Source: Rhizobium sp. R711
Lineage (GTDB): Bacteria > Pseudomonadota > Alphaproteobacteria > Rhizobiales > Rhizobiaceae
DNA: 64,000 nt
Assembly (NCBI RefSeq): GCF_002211365.1
Contig: NZ_LOKZ01000001.1
Location: forward strand, 620,001-684,000
Reading direction: 5' to 3'
Shown here: piece by piece, positions 36,290 through 46,148 of the stretch
How positions within the stretch are numbered: position 1 is the first letter of the stretch
Layout of the letters: every line of letters begins with the position of its first letter
The notes under the pieces: generated by a model
The model's database searches: none
The model's input: only the letters and a program-made list of their open reading frames with translations
What the model was told of the DNA's origin: nothing
Position numbers and translations under genes: made by a program

Positions 36290-38125
36290 CTATTTCGCGT
36301 CCTTCGACCACCAGACATCAGGGAAGCCGGTCGCGTAGGTCGGATATTCGGTCGGCCGCGTGATGGTGTCCCAATAGGCGATCGACTGCGTGCCGCGATA
36401 GAACAGTGGTACGACATAGTGCCCCGCCAGGAGCACGCGGTCGAGCGCCTTGATCGCCGCCACCTGTTCGTCGCGGTTGGGGGCGAAGATCACCAGGCGG
36501 ATCAGCGCATCGATCGCCGGATCGGCGATGCCCGCATAGTTGCGTGAGCCCTGCTGGTTGGCCGATCCCGATCCCCAGTAGTCGGCCTGCTCGTTGCCAG
36601 GGTTCATCGTCTCCGCCCACACATTCCAGATCATGTCGTAGTCAAAGCTGCGCACCCGGTTGGTGTATTGCGAGGCATCCACGGTCCGGACACGCGCATC
36701 GATGCCGATCTTCTTCAGATTGTTGGTATAGGGCACCGCCCAGCGTTCCAGTATCGGGCTGGACAGCAGGATCTCGAAGCTCATCGGCTTGCCGGTCTTG
36801 GTGTTGACCATGCGGTTGCCCTTGATCTCCCAGCCGGCTTCCTTGAAGAGCCCGATCGCCTTGCGCAGGTTGTCGCGGCTCTTTTGCGGATCACCGCCGA
36901 CCGGATTGGTATAGGGCGTGGTGAAGACCGCAGGCGACAGCCTGTCCTTCAGACTTTCAAGGATTTCAAGCTCGCGGCCTTGGGGCAAGCCGGAGGAGGC
37001 GAGCTCGGTGTTCCAGAAATAGCTGTCGATGCGCTTGTAGGTGTTGAAGGCGACGGTGCGGTTCAGTTCCTCGAAGTCGAAGCCGTAGTTCAGCGCCTCG
37101 CGAACCTTTTCGTCCTTGAAGATATCGCGGCGCGTGTTCGGTACCAGGGCTTGCATGATGCCGGTGGCGCGCAGTGCGTTGGGGACGTCTTCCTTCTTCA
37201 CGCGCCCGTCCTTGACGGCCGGGAAATCATAGCCTGTCGCCCAGCGCGCCGCTTGCGTCTCCTGCCAATAGTCGCTGTTGCCGGCCCGGAAGGCCTCGAA
37301 CTCCACGTCCCGGTCGCCGAAATAGGTGTAAGTGATCGAGCCGAAATTGTTCTGGCCAACATTCACATTGAGGTCCTTGCCCCAATAGTCGTCGCGCAAC
37401 TCGTAGCGGATCGTCGCGCCCGGCGCGAAGGCAGCGATCTTGTAGGGGCCGGATCCCATCACAGGCTCGAGCGTCGTCTTGGAAATGTCGCGCGGCTTGC
37501 CGTCCGGCCCCGCGCCCTCCCACCAGTGCTTAGGCACTACGGTCAGCTGTCCCAGGATATTGGGAAGCTCCTTGTTGTTCTTCTCGTCGAAGGTGAAGGT
37601 CACGTCGCGTTCGCCCGTCTTCTCGGCCTTTGCGACATGCTTGTAGTAGTTGGACAGGAGCGGATTGAGCTCCTTCGATTTGTCGAAACTGAAGACGACG
37701 TCATCAGGCGTCACCGGGCTTCCGTCGGCCCACTTGGCTTCTTTGCGCAGCCGGAAGGTTGCGTTCGATACGTCGTCGGGAAAAGAAACGCCTTCCGCCA
37801 ATAGCCCGTAGGAGGCGAGCAGCTCGTCGTCGGCCGATTTCATCAGCGTTTCGAAAGGCAGCGTCAGGCCGACCGCCGTTTCGCCCTTCGCAAGCAACGG
37901 ATTGAAGGTGTCGTAGGTGCCGGAGGCGGAAAGCCGCAGATTGCCGCCCTTCGGCGCATCAGGATTGACGTAGTCGAAATGCTTGAATCCCGGCTTGTAT
38001 TTCAGCTCGCTGATGACGGAACTGCCGATCTGGAAATTTGGCTCCTGGGCGACAGCCTGCAAGGGCAGGGCCATTGCGCCGAGAAGAGAAAGGACCACAC
38101 CAAATTTCGACCACGTAAGCGCCAT
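36290..38125 (-). CDS. yejA: Peptide ABC transporter substrate-binding protein YejA
   Basis: 611 residues. Signal peptide about 1-26 (VLSLLGAMALPLQAVAQ), then an SBP_bac_5 fold: YKPGFKHFDYVNPDAPKGGNLRLSASGTYDTFNPL, WADGSPVTPDDVVFSF, DARVRTVDASQYTNR. It delivers oligopeptides (in E. coli also microcin C) to YejB/E. First gene of the yejABE-F unit. The upstream gap contains a short 11-bp tandem repeat. Confidence 0.93.
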   Translation of the reverse strand: MALTWSKFGVVLSLLGAMALPLQAVAQEPNFQIGSSVISELKYKPGFKHFDYVNPDAPKGGNLRLSASGTYDTFNPLLAKGETAVGLTLPFETLMKSADDELLASYGLLAEGVSFPDDVSNATFRLRKEAKWADGSPVTPDDVVFSFDKSKELNPLLSNYYKHVAKAEKTGERDVTFTFDEKNNKELPNILGQLTVVPKHWWEGAGPDGKPRDISKTTLEPVMGSGPYKIAAFAPGATIRYELRDDYWGKDLNVNVGQNNFGSITYTYFGDRDVEFEAFRAGNSDYWQETQAARWATGYDFPAVKDGRVKKEDVPNALRATGIMQALVPNTRRDIFKDEKVREALNYGFDFEELNRTVAFNTYKRIDSYFWNTELASSGLPQGRELEILESLKDRLSPAVFTTPYTNPVGGDPQKSRDNLRKAIGLFKEAGWEIKGNRMVNTKTGKPMSFEILLSSPILERWAVPYTNNLKKIGIDARVRTVDASQYTNRVRSFDYDMIWNVWAETMNPGNEQADYWGSGSANQQGSRNYAGIADPAIDALIRLVIFAPNRDEQVAAIKALDRVLLAGHYVVPLFYRGTQSIAYWDTITRPTEYPTYATGFPDVWWSKDAK

Positions 38126-38163
38126 TCGCCAACCCCGATTGTTCTTCTGCTTTCGCCGACAAT

Positions 38164-38189
38164 AGGCGAAAAACAGGCGAAAAACAGGT
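38164..38189. repeat. 11-bp tandem repeat upstream of yejA
   Basis: AGGCGAAAAAC occurs twice in direct succession (38164-38174, 38175-38185), followed by a partial third unit AGGTG. It lies about 40-65 bases before the yejA start. The period equals one helical turn. Function unknown. Confidence 0.7.
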
Positions 38190-38241
38190 GAGCCAACAGT
38201 TTTTGTCCGGCTAGCGGGAACGTGACCAAGGCTGCGGCCCG

Positions 38242-38826
38242 TCAGGTTGTCGCTTCCTCCAGCCTTTTGCGCAGCATTCCGCGTAGTTCCGCCACCATGC
38301 GGGGGTCGCCTCCGATATCCGGATCGTGCGCTGCGGTGACGATGATCCGAAGGAGTTCGAGCACCAGCGCCGCCAGCAGGTCCACGTCGTCGCCAATCGA
38401 CGGCACGGCCTTCCTCAGCAGTGTGGTGATATTGCCGCGCAGTTCCGCCCGTGATTGCACCTTGCGTTCCTTGGGAATGTCCCGCCGCGCCGCCAGGACC
38501 GGAAATTCGCGATGCTCTTCCAGAAAGGCGCCAAGTCGGGCGAATATCGCGTCGCCGATCTCCGCCGCGCGTTTGCCATCCACCTTTGGCTGGAGATCTA
38601 CCAGCGCCGCGTTGAGCTGCCGCAGCCGTTCGAGATGCAACGCTTCCGCCAGAAGCATCTTGGTCGGGAAGAACTGGTAGAGCGAGCCGATCGAGGATTT
38701 CGCCTCAGCGGCGATCTCGGTCATCGTCGCGGCTTCGTAGCCTCTATCGAGAAACACCTTGGCCGCCGCCTCGGTCAGAACGGCGACGCGTTCCCGCCCG
38801 CGCTTCTGCTTCGGAGAACGATTCAT
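38242..38826 (-). CDS. TetR-family transcriptional regulator
   Basis: 194 residues. An N-terminal helix-turn-helix (AAAKVFLDRGYEAATMTEIA, AEAKSSIGSLYQFFPTK, about 15-50) precedes a ligand-binding domain (TetR_C type). I chose ATG 38826 because the 12 codons upstream use A-ending codons and overlap a palindrome; ATGs at 38856 and 38862 are alternatives. No clear ribosome site is seen at any of them. It is divergent from the isochorismatase-fold gene, and two TGAGG-N4-CCTCA palindromes lie between, so it probably represses that gene and itself. Confidence 0.85.
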   Translation of the reverse strand: MNRSPKQKRGRERVAVLTEAAAKVFLDRGYEAATMTEIAAEAKSSIGSLYQFFPTKMLLAEALHLERLRQLNAALVDLQPKVDGKRAAEIGDAIFARLGAFLEEHREFPVLAARRDIPKERKVQSRAELRGNITTLLRKAVPSIGDDVDLLAALVLELLRIIVTAAHDPDIGGDPRMVAELRGMLRKRLEEATT

Positions 38827-38847
38827 CGGATCGGGGCTTGATTTTTG

Positions 38848-38887
38848 TGAGGTCATCCTCATATTTCCAATTGTGAGGATTTCCTCA
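38848..38887. promoter_or_regulatory. Double palindromic operator for the TetR regulator
   Basis: TGAGGTCATCCTCA (38848-38861) and TGAGGATTTCCTCA (38874-38887) are two 14-bp palindromes of form TGAGG-N4-CCTCA with centres 26 bp apart. They lie between the divergent TetR and isochorismatase-fold genes. Binding is inferred from position and symmetry. Confidence 0.7.
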
Positions 38888-38907
38888 TGTTTATTCCGGA
38901 GTCTTTC

Positions 38908-39480
38908 ATGTCCCTCTACGATCCCAAGACCACGGCCCTGATCTCCATCGATCTGCAGGGCTTTATCATTTCCAGGCCCGTGACACCCCATTCCGCCCAG
39001 CAGGTGATCGAAAATACGGCCGCAATCGCGAAGTCGCTGAAATCCGCCGGCGGCACCACGATTTTCGTGACGGTCGGATTTTCCGCAGACTATGCCGATG
39101 CTGTCAACCAGCCGACCGACGAGCCGGCGGCCTTCCCACAGGGTGGACTGCCGGCCGAAGCCCTGCGCGAGCCGCCCGAGATCGCGGCCCTTGCGCCCGA
39201 CGTGCGCATCACCAAGCATCAATGGAGCGCCTTCTACGGGACTGAAATGGACCTGCAACTGCGCCGGCGCGGCATCAAGACCGTTATTCTCACCGGCATC
39301 GCCACCAATTTCGGTGTTGAAGCCAGCATCCGCGATGCCTTCGCGCATAACTATGCGGTCATCGCCGTCGAGGATGCGATGACGACGTTCTCAGGCGAGA
39401 TGCAGACCTTTGCCTGTGAGCGCATCTTCCCGCGCCTTGCCCGGGTGCGCAAAACCGCCGACATTCTCGCGAACGCCTGA
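38908..39480 (+). CDS. Isochorismatase-family (cysteine hydrolase fold) protein lacking the usual Cys
   Basis: 190 residues. The fold is clear: TTALISIDLQGFI (catalytic-type Asp), VRITKHQWSAFYGT (Lys), TVILTGIATNFGVEASIRDAF. At the site of the usual nucleophile the sequence is ATNFGVEA, with Gly instead of Cys, as in true isochorismatases and some YecD-like members; so hydrolysis by a Cys nucleophile is unlikely. ATG 38908 has GGAG 7 bases upstream; ATG 38887 lies in the operator. The TetR regulator is divergent. Substrate unknown. Confidence 0.85.
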   Translation: MSLYDPKTTALISIDLQGFIISRPVTPHSAQQVIENTAAIAKSLKSAGGTTIFVTVGFSADYADAVNQPTDEPAAFPQGGLPAEALREPPEIAALAPDVRITKHQWSAFYGTEMDLQLRRRGIKTVILTGIATNFGVEASIRDAFAHNYAVIAVEDAMTTFSGEMQTFACERIFPRLARVRKTADILANA

Positions 39481-39597
39481 GCCTCACACGCTGCCCGAGC
39501 TGGCATGGGTGAAAACATCGATTCACCAAAATTGCTTTTCACGATAGATTCGATCGCAAATCACTCGGCCGCGCGCCGCAGACGCTCAGGACATGGC

Positions 39598-40668
39598 ATG
39601 GCTCTCCATACCACCAGGACTTTTCAGACATTTTTGAAATTGGCATTTGCCGGCATGCTCGGTGCAAGTCTCGTCGCCGGCGATGCCGGCGCCGAAGATA
39701 AGCAGCCGAGTCCCGGGAGCGCCAAGGCCATTTTCGGCTCCGTCTCTCTGCCGAGCCAGGGCGCAGCTCAGCCTTATGGCTTCTACGCGAAAGGTTGCAT
39801 GTCCGGCGCCGTGGCGCTGCCGATCGATGGACCCACATGGCAGACCATGCGGCTTTCGCGCAATCGCCGTTGGGGCAATCCCGCCATGATCTCGCTGCTG
39901 GAACGGCTGTCCCGTGACGCGGCAAAGTATGACGGATGGCCGGGCCTGCTCGTCGGCGACATCTCGCAGCCGCGCGGCGGGCCAATGTTTAACGGCCATG
40001 CGTCGCACCAGATCGGACTTGATGCCGACATTTGGCTGACGCCAATGCCCGCTCATCCGCTGAGCGTCGAGGAACGCGAAACGCTGCCCTTCACGACGAT
40101 GCTGCAGAAGAATGCGTTCCTGACCATCAATCCCAATGTCTGGACCGAATCGCGTGCCAGGCTGTTGATGCGTGCGGCGAGCTATCCCCAGGTGGAACGG
40201 ATCTTCGTCAATCCTGCCATCAAGAAGAAGATGTGTGACACCTGGACGGGCGATCGCACCAATCTCGGCAAGCTGCGCCCGATCTACGGCCACGACTCGC
40301 ACTTCCACATCCGCATCAAGTGCCCGCCGGGCGCAACCGCCTGCAAGCCGCAAGCGCCAGTGTCCGCCGACGATGGATGCGGCAAATCGCTGGCATGGTG
40401 GTTCACGAAGGAACCATGGGCTCCGCCGAAGCCACCAAAGCCCGGCACGAAGCCCGTCAAGCCGCGCGAAGTGATGGTCTCTGATCTTCCGAACGCCTGC
40501 TCGGCGGTCCTCGCAGCACCGTCCGTTGACTCCATCCAGGCGGCGACGTTCGGTGGTGCCGCCGATGCCCCGGCGGTCGCGCCGATGGCGGTGATGCCTG
40601 CCGCGGCGTCCGACGAGGGACTGCCTGCCATCGGGCCGGTGCCGGATGACAAGCCGTCCGTCGAGTGA
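39598..40668 (+). CDS. mepA: Penicillin-insensitive murein endopeptidase MepA
   Basis: About 356 residues. A signal peptide ([21 protein letters not shown]) precedes the LAS-type metallopeptidase core: [17 protein letters not shown] (zinc His/Asp) and [14 protein letters not shown] (zinc His), with [10 protein letters not shown] and [14 protein letters not shown]. It cuts D-Ala-meso-DAP cross-links in the periplasm. A Pro/Ala-rich tail of about 80 residues extends beyond the core. I chose ATG 39598 so the signal peptide is at the start; ATG 39505 would add an unlikely extension. Confidence 0.92.
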   Translation: MALHTTRTFQTFLKLAFAGMLGASLVAGDAGAEDKQPSPGSAKAIFGSVSLPSQGAAQPYGFYAKGCMSGAVALPIDGPTWQTMRLSRNRRWGNPAMISLLERLSRDAAKYDGWPGLLVGDISQPRGGPMFNGHASHQIGLDADIWLTPMPAHPLSVEERETLPFTTMLQKNAFLTINPNVWTESRARLLMRAASYPQVERIFVNPAIKKKMCDTWTGDRTNLGKLRPIYGHDSHFHIRIKCPPGATACKPQAPVSADDGCGKSLAWWFTKEPWAPPKPPKPGTKPVKPREVMVSDLPNACSAVLAAPSVDSIQAATFGGAADAPAVAPMAVMPAAASDEGLPAIGPVPDDKPSVE

Positions 40669-40760
40669 CGCATTGCCAGTGCTGGCGGTGGTCTTTCAAA
40701 AGACGGGCGCTTCGTATAGAAGCAGTCAAATCGATTGAATTTCAGGCGGAGGTCCTTTTC

Positions 40761-41141
40761 ATGGCCGGCGGCAAGTGCCTTGCATTGATTGCGCATGACC
40801 AGAAGAAGGACGACATGGCGGAGTTCGCACGCCGCAACCGTGAGACATTCGCGAAATGGAAGATCGTTGCCACGGGCACGACCGGCGGCCGGGTTCTTGA
40901 GGCCGCTCCGGACCTCGATGTGACCCGCCTGAAAAGCGGCCCGCTGGGCGGCGACCAACAGATCGGCGCACTGATTGCCACCGGCGAAGTCGATGCGCTG
41001 ATCTTTTTTGTCGATCCTCTGACACCGATGCCGCATGATGTCGATGTCAAGGCTTTGATGCGGCTTGCAATCGTCTACGATATCCCGATGGCGCTGAACG
41101 AAGCGACCGCCGACAAGCTTATTGCCACCCTTCACGCGTAA
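40761..41141 (+). CDS. mgsA: Methylglyoxal synthase
   Basis: 126 residues. Converts dihydroxyacetone phosphate to methylglyoxal. The family landmarks [36 protein letters not shown] and [22 protein letters not shown] are present, including the catalytic Asp of GGDQQ. ATG 40761 gives the normal start with GGAGG upstream. It sits before glk by 35 bases, so it is likely cotranscribed and may relieve sugar-phosphate stress. Confidence 0.95.
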   Translation: MAGGKCLALIAHDQKKDDMAEFARRNRETFAKWKIVATGTTGGRVLEAAPDLDVTRLKSGPLGGDQQIGALIATGEVDALIFFVDPLTPMPHDVDVKALMRLAIVYDIPMALNEATADKLIATLHA

Positions 41142-41176
41142 CCGGCGCTTGATTGCGCGCACGTACGGAACCTGCC

Positions 41177-42202
41177 ATGCCCCAGCTCGATACCAGCGAC
41201 ACCGCCATGCCTTTTCCAATCCTGATTGGCGATATCGGCGGCACGAATGCCCGTTTTGCGATCATCCCGGACGCCGCGGCAGAGCAGATCCATTTTCCGA
41301 ATGTCCGCACCGCCGATTTCGAGACGATCGACGATGCGATCCGCAGCTGCATTCTTGAAAAGAGCAGCTTGCGACCGCGCTCGGCAATCCTTGCTGTCGC
41401 TGGCCCGATCAGCCGGGACGAGATACCGCTGACGAACTGCGGCTGGGTTGTCCGCCCACGCACGATGATCGACGGCCTCGGCATTGAGGACGTGCTCGTC
41501 GTCAACGACTTCGAGGCGCAGGCACTGGCAATTGCCAACCTCTCTGACGAGAACCGCGAGCGCCTTGGCAATGCATCGGGCGAGATGGTCGCATCCCGTG
41601 TCGTCCTTGGTCCGGGTACCGGTCTCGGCGTCGGGGGGCTTGTTCATGCACGAGGCTCCTGGATTCCCGTGCCGGGCGAGGGTGGCCACGTCGATCTCGG
41701 GCCGCGCACCGCGCGCGACCTTCAGATCTTCCCGCATGTGGAGACGATTGAGAGCCGGGTTTCTGCGGAGCAGATTCTGTGCGGCCGGGGTATCGTCAAC
41801 CTCTACCGGGCAATCTGCACGGCGGATGGTGTCGAGCCCGTCTACTCCGACCCCGCAGACATCACCTCACACGCGCTTGCCGCTACCGACAAGGTTGCCG
41901 TTGAGACGATCAGCCTGTTCTCGACCTACCTCGGCCGCGTTGCAGGCGACATGGCAATGATCTTCATGGCGCGCGGTGGCGTCTTCCTGTCAGGGGGTAT
42001 CTCGCAGAAGATCCTGCCCGCGCTCAAGAAGCCGGAATTCCGGGCTGCGTTCGAGGACAAGGCGCCGCATTCGGCGTTGCTTGCGACGATCCCGACTTAT
42101 GTCGTCACACACCCGCTTGCGGCGCTTGCGGGCCTTTCATCTTATGCCCGCAAGCCCGAGAGCTTCGGCGTCTTGACGGACGGCCGTCGCTGGCGGGCGT
42201 AG
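41177..42202 (+). CDS. glk: Glucokinase
   Basis: 341 residues, Glk (ROK-independent, COG0837) family. Phosphorylates glucose with ATP. Conserved [13 protein letters not shown] (phosphate loop), [22 protein letters not shown] and [14 protein letters not shown]. Starts at 41177 or 41207 are both possible; the longer matches the usual length. It follows mgsA on the same strand and precedes the ABC exporter gene by 96 bases. Confidence 0.93.
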   Translation: MPQLDTSDTAMPFPILIGDIGGTNARFAIIPDAAAEQIHFPNVRTADFETIDDAIRSCILEKSSLRPRSAILAVAGPISRDEIPLTNCGWVVRPRTMIDGLGIEDVLVVNDFEAQALAIANLSDENRERLGNASGEMVASRVVLGPGTGLGVGGLVHARGSWIPVPGEGGHVDLGPRTARDLQIFPHVETIESRVSAEQILCGRGIVNLYRAICTADGVEPVYSDPADITSHALAATDKVAVETISLFSTYLGRVAGDMAMIFMARGGVFLSGGISQKILPALKKPEFRAAFEDKAPHSALLATIPTYVVTHPLAALAGLSSYARKPESFGVLTDGRRWRA

Positions 42203-42298
42203 CGGTACTGGTCAAAACGCCGTCAACTCTTTATAGAGCCGGGCGAGAACGCGCAGCCATGACGACATGCGTGTCCTGACACACAGGAAGACTGATTT

Positions 42299-44086
42299 TT
42301 GCAAGCACCGGACATCCAGCAGAAGCCTCTAACGAGCGACAGCATCACCGGCATTTTGAAGCGCATTATCGCGGAAAACGGCCGTGAGCATCTGTGGGGC
42401 TATGTTTTTGCCATAAGCTGCCTCGTCATCGTTGCCCTGTCGACGGCGTATACTGCCTGGATCATGAAGTCGGTGATCAACGAGGCATTCGCAAATCGGC
42501 GTGCGGATATCGTCTGGGCGATCTGTTTTACCATCTTCATTGCCTTCGTCGCGCGCGGTTTTGCGAGCTACGGCCAGGCCGTGGTTCTGTCCAAGATCGG
42601 CAACAACATTGTCGCGCAGTATCAGCAGCGTGCCTATTCGCACCTGATGAAGCTGTCGCTCGGTTATTTCAACCAGACGCGATCGGCCCATGTTGTTGCG
42701 CAGCTCAACCAGAACATCAGCGGCATCCGCGATGTGATGAACCTGACGATCACGTCGACGGTGCGCGATCTCCTGACGTTCATCTCTCTGCTCGCCGTGA
42801 TGATCATTCAGGATCCGCTGCTCAGCCTGGCGGTTTTCGTTCTGGCGCCACCTCTTCTTTACGCGTTGCGATACGTGTCGAAGCGGCTTCGCGTGGCAAC
42901 CAAGGATGCGATCCACGTCAACAGCCACGTTGCCGGTGCGATGCAGGAGACCATCCAGGGTATCGCTATCGTCAAGGCCTTCACCATGGAAGCCCAGTTG
43001 GAGGACAAGGTTGACAGGCTCGTCGTGAGCGCCGAACGGCGTGCGAACCGGATCGCGCGACTGTCCGAACGAACGGCCCCGCTCACGGAAAGCTTCGCCG
43101 GTCTTGCCGTCGCCAGCGTTCTCGCCTACGCCGCTTACCGCACCATCTACAACAATATTCCGCCGGGCGCCTTTTTCTCGTTCGTAATGGCCTTGCTGCT
43201 GGCCTACGATCCCGCGCGCCGTCTTGCTCGCCTTCAGGTGCAGATGGAGCGTGCCGTCGTCAACGCCCGCATGATCTATGAATTCCTCGATACTGTGCCG
43301 CATCAGCGCGATGTGCCCGGCGCAAAGGCGCTCGTCGTCACACAAGCCAGGATAGAATTCCGTAACGTCTCCTTCGCCTACGGTGACGATGAAGTCCTGC
43401 GCGATGTCAGCCTCGTCGCCGATGGCGGCAAGACAACGGCGCTAGTCGGACCGTCGGGTGCGGGCAAATCGACGATCATTACGCTCATTCCGCGTTTCTA
43501 CGATCCGAAGGCCGGGCAAATCCTGATCGACGGCCAGGACATTGCGCATGTGACGAAAAAGTCGCTGCGGGAGCAACTGGCCTATGTTTCCCAGCAGCCA
43601 TATCTTTTCGAAGGGACGATCCGCGACAACATCCGTTATGGCCGCCAGGAGGCGACCGACGCGGAAGTCGAACGCGCCGCGCGTCTCGCCTATGCGCACG
43701 ACTTCATCCTGGCGCAGCCGCAAGGCTACGACACGCCGGTTGGCGAAAACGGCGTGACGCTTTCAGGCGGTCAGCGCCAACGCCTTTCGATCGCCCGCGC
43801 TCTGGTGCGCAATGCTCCGATCCTGCTCCTCGACGAAGCGACCTCGGCGCTCGACACGGAGTCGGAAGCGGCCGTTCAGAAGGCGCTCGATGAGGCCATG
43901 GTTGGTCGGACCGTGGTCGTGATCGCCCACCGCCTGTCCACCGTTGTCCGCGCCGACAAGATCGTGGTCATGCAACAGGGCCGGATCATCGAAGAGGGCA
44001 ATCACGACAGCCTTGCGCAGCGTAGCGACGGTCTTTACGCTCGCCTCAACAATCTGCAGAGGCCAGCCGCCTCGGATGCCCGCTGA
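42299..44086 (+). CDS. ABC exporter, fused membrane and ATPase domains (MsbA-like)
   Basis: 595 residues. Six membrane helices (about 35-320) then one ABC domain: GPSGAGKSTI Walker A near 387, [16 protein letters not shown] signature and ILLLDEATSALD. Half-transporter that should work as a homodimer; lipid or drug export is possible. The start is TTG 42299, preceded by AGGAAG about 8 bases upstream. It leads directly to dapB with a 17-base gap. I cannot tell whether it is the essential MsbA or a paralogue. Confidence 0.88.
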   Translation: MQAPDIQQKPLTSDSITGILKRIIAENGREHLWGYVFAISCLVIVALSTAYTAWIMKSVINEAFANRRADIVWAICFTIFIAFVARGFASYGQAVVLSKIGNNIVAQYQQRAYSHLMKLSLGYFNQTRSAHVVAQLNQNISGIRDVMNLTITSTVRDLLTFISLLAVMIIQDPLLSLAVFVLAPPLLYALRYVSKRLRVATKDAIHVNSHVAGAMQETIQGIAIVKAFTMEAQLEDKVDRLVVSAERRANRIARLSERTAPLTESFAGLAVASVLAYAAYRTIYNNIPPGAFFSFVMALLLAYDPARRLARLQVQMERAVVNARMIYEFLDTVPHQRDVPGAKALVVTQARIEFRNVSFAYGDDEVLRDVSLVADGGKTTALVGPSGAGKSTIITLIPRFYDPKAGQILIDGQDIAHVTKKSLREQLAYVSQQPYLFEGTIRDNIRYGRQEATDAEVERAARLAYAHDFILAQPQGYDTPVGENGVTLSGGQRQRLSIARALVRNAPILLLDEATSALDTESEAAVQKALDEAMVGRTVVVIAHRLSTVVRADKIVVMQQGRIIEEGNHDSLAQRSDGLYARLNNLQRPAASDAR

Positions 44087-44103
44087 TAGGATGATCGACT
44101 GAC

Positions 44104-44928
44104 ATGAGCGATGCTGCGATGAAACTGGTTGTGGTTGGCGCGGCAGGGCGCATGGGGCAAACGCTCATCCGTCTCATCCACGCCATTGATGGCGTAACGC
44201 TGCATGCCGCGGTCGAGCGCACCGGCTCGCCCTTCGTTGGCAGGGACGCCGGCGAGATCGCCGGTCTTGGCGCGAATGGCGTGATCATCGGGGATGATCC
44301 GCTGGCGGCGTTTCTCCATGCCGAAGGGGTTCTCGATTTCACGTCGCCCGCCGGCACGGTGGAGTTCGCGGCGCTGGCCGCACAAGCGCGTATTGTTCAC
44401 GTGATCGGTACGACCGGCTGCTCTGTCGAAGACGATATGAAGATCGCGGCCGCCGCCCGTCACGCCCGGGTCGTCAAATCCGGCAATATGGGGCTCGGCG
44501 TGAACTTGCTCAGCGTCCTTGTCGAACAGGCCGCACGTGCGCTGGATCCGACCGATTGGGATATCGAAGTCCTTGAAATGCACCACAAGCGCAAGGTCGA
44601 TGCGCCCTCGGGCACGGCGCTGCTGCTAGGCGACGCGGCGGCCAAGGGCAGAGGCATCGACCTCGCCTCGAAGTCCGTGCGCGTGCGCGACGGCCACACC
44701 GGTCCACGCGAGCAGGGCACCATCGGCTTTGCGACACTGCGCGGCGGCTCGGTTGTCGGCGAGCATTCGGTGATCTTCGCCGGCGAGGGCGAAACCGTGA
44801 CGATGTCGCACAGCGCCACCGATCGCTCGATCTTCGGCCGCGGCGCCGTCAAGGCAGCGCTCTGGGCACGCGACAAGAAGCCCGGTCTCTATTCCATGCT
44901 CGACGTGCTCGGGCTTTCTTCAAAGTAA
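44104..44928 (+). CDS. dapB: 4-Hydroxy-tetrahydrodipicolinate reductase
   Basis: 274 residues. Lysine/DAP pathway enzyme. The NAD(P)-binding loop [12 protein letters not shown], the catalytic segment [19 protein letters not shown] and the C-terminal [26 protein letters not shown] are present. Its start follows the exporter by 17 bases; the downstream gpmA gene follows by 21 bases with GGAGG, so the three may form one unit. Confidence 0.96.
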   Translation: MSDAAMKLVVVGAAGRMGQTLIRLIHAIDGVTLHAAVERTGSPFVGRDAGEIAGLGANGVIIGDDPLAAFLHAEGVLDFTSPAGTVEFAALAAQARIVHVIGTTGCSVEDDMKIAAAARHARVVKSGNMGLGVNLLSVLVEQAARALDPTDWDIEVLEMHHKRKVDAPSGTALLLGDAAAKGRGIDLASKSVRVRDGHTGPREQGTIGFATLRGGSVVGEHSVIFAGEGETVTMSHSATDRSIFGRGAVKAALWARDKKPGLYSMLDVLGLSSK

Positions 44929-44949
44929 TCTTTTTCGGAGGCATTTTTC

Positions 44950-45585
44950 ATGAGCGGCACTCTCGTCCTCGTTCGTCACGGCCAGAGCGACTGGAACCTC
45001 AAGAACCTTTTCACCGGCTGGAAGGACCCTGACCTGACCGAGCTCGGCATTCAGGAAGCCAACACCGGCGGCAAGGCCCTCGTCGACTACGGCATCAAGT
45101 TCGACGTCGCCTTCACCTCGGATCTCAAGCGCGCTCAGGACACGCTGAAGATCATTCTCGACAACGTCGGTCAGCCGGACCTCAAGACCTTCAGGGATCA
45201 GGCGCTGAACGAGCGCGATTACGGCGATCTCTCCGGCCTCAACAAGGACGACGCCCGCGCCAAGTGGGGCGAAGAGCAGGTTCACATTTGGCGCCGCTCC
45301 TACGACGTTCCGCCTCCGGGCGGCGAAAGCCTGCGCGACACCGGCGCCCGCGTCTGGCCTTACTACCTGACGGAAATCCTGCCTCGCGTCCTGCGCGGCG
45401 AAAAGGTGCTGGTCGCCGCCCACGGCAACTCGCTGCGCTCTCTGGTCATGGTCCTCGACAAGCTGACCAAGGAACAGATCCTCGGCGTCAACCTCGCGAC
45501 CGGCGTGCCCATGGTCTACAAGCTCAACGCCGACTCCACCGTCGCTTCCAAGGAAGTGCTCGGCGACATGTCCGGCGCTCACTGA
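44950..45585 (+). CDS. gpmA: 2,3-Bisphosphoglycerate-dependent phosphoglycerate mutase
   Basis: 211 residues, the short rhizobial form. Glycolytic interconversion of 3- and 2-phosphoglycerate. The phosphohistidine motif [12 protein letters not shown] opens the protein; [23 protein letters not shown] and [13 protein letters not shown] follow. GGAGG is upstream. A GC-rich hairpin follows the stop. Confidence 0.96.
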   Translation: MSGTLVLVRHGQSDWNLKNLFTGWKDPDLTELGIQEANTGGKALVDYGIKFDVAFTSDLKRAQDTLKIILDNVGQPDLKTFRDQALNERDYGDLSGLNKDDARAKWGEEQVHIWRRSYDVPPPGGESLRDTGARVWPYYLTEILPRVLRGEKVLVAAHGNSLRSLVMVLDKLTKEQILGVNLATGVPMVYKLNADSTVASKEVLGDMSGAH

Positions 45586-45593
45586 TATCGATT

Positions 45594-45621
45594 GCGCCGC
45601 GCATCGTTTGCTGCGCGGCGC
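45594..45621 (+). terminator. GC-rich hairpin after gpmA
   Basis: GCGCCGCGCA and TGCGCGGCGC form a perfect 10-bp stem with an 8-base loop. The following TTCG is not a true U-run. It lies between the converging gpmA and HxlR genes and may serve both directions. Confidence 0.5.
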
Positions 45622-45647
45622 TTCGCCTGCCTGGTTGGCACCGGCTT

Positions 45648-46061
45648 TCAGCCTTTAGACGTGTCCGTAGCCTGAGGCGCCCTTTTTCGCGCCGCCTCGA
45701 AATCCGGCAGACGGTTGGCGATCCACTGCCAGAGCGTCACCACCTCCACCAGAAGCTCTCCGCCGAGCGGCGTCAGTTCATATTCCACCCGTGGCGGCAC
45801 CTGCGGGTAGAGCGTTCGCGTCACCAGCCCGTGGCTCTCAAGCGTCCGCAGCGTCTGCGTCAGCACCTTCTGGCTGATCCCCTCGACCCGTTCCAGAACC
45901 CGCGAAAACCGCAAAGGCCCCTTTGCCTCCGCCAGGATGTGCATGACGCGCAGGGGCCATTTGGCGCTGGCGCGTTCCAGCATCTCACGGGCCAACGCAT
46001 CCTGCGCATCGGTCAGCGTCTCGCAGAAATCGAATGTATCATCGCTCAGGTCAGTTACCAT
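45648..46061 (-). CDS. HxlR-family transcriptional regulator
   Basis: 137 residues. The winged helix matches HxlR: SAKWPLRVMHILAEAKGPLR, FSRVLERVEGISQKVLTQTLRTLESHGLV, PPRVEYELTPLGGEL. A Cys near the N-terminus (FDFCETL) could sense electrophiles, as in YodB-type members. ATG 46061 is the likely start; an upstream ATG at 46097 is possible. It is divergent from the SDR gene at 46149 and likely controls it. Confidence 0.88.
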   Translation of the reverse strand: MVTDLSDDTFDFCETLTDAQDALAREMLERASAKWPLRVMHILAEAKGPLRFSRVLERVEGISQKVLTQTLRTLESHGLVTRTLYPQVPPRVEYELTPLGGELLVEVVTLWQWIANRLPDFEAARKRAPQATDTSKG

Positions 46062-46148
46062 CAGGTATGTATAGCTCTCACGGGTACCTTCTTTCAAGAT
46101 GAAACCGACTTGCCTATATGGTCTTGCGACGGATCAAGGAGATTTCGG

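Noticed and set aside
45264..46148. Long upstream extension of the short-chain dehydrogenase frame
   Set aside because: It runs through gpmA and the HxlR gene in a non-coding frame; a good ribosome site fixes the start at 46149.
46062..46148. AGGTA-N17-TACCT inverted repeat between the HxlR and SDR genes
   Set aside because: The arms are only 5 bp with a long spacer; no support as an HxlR operator.
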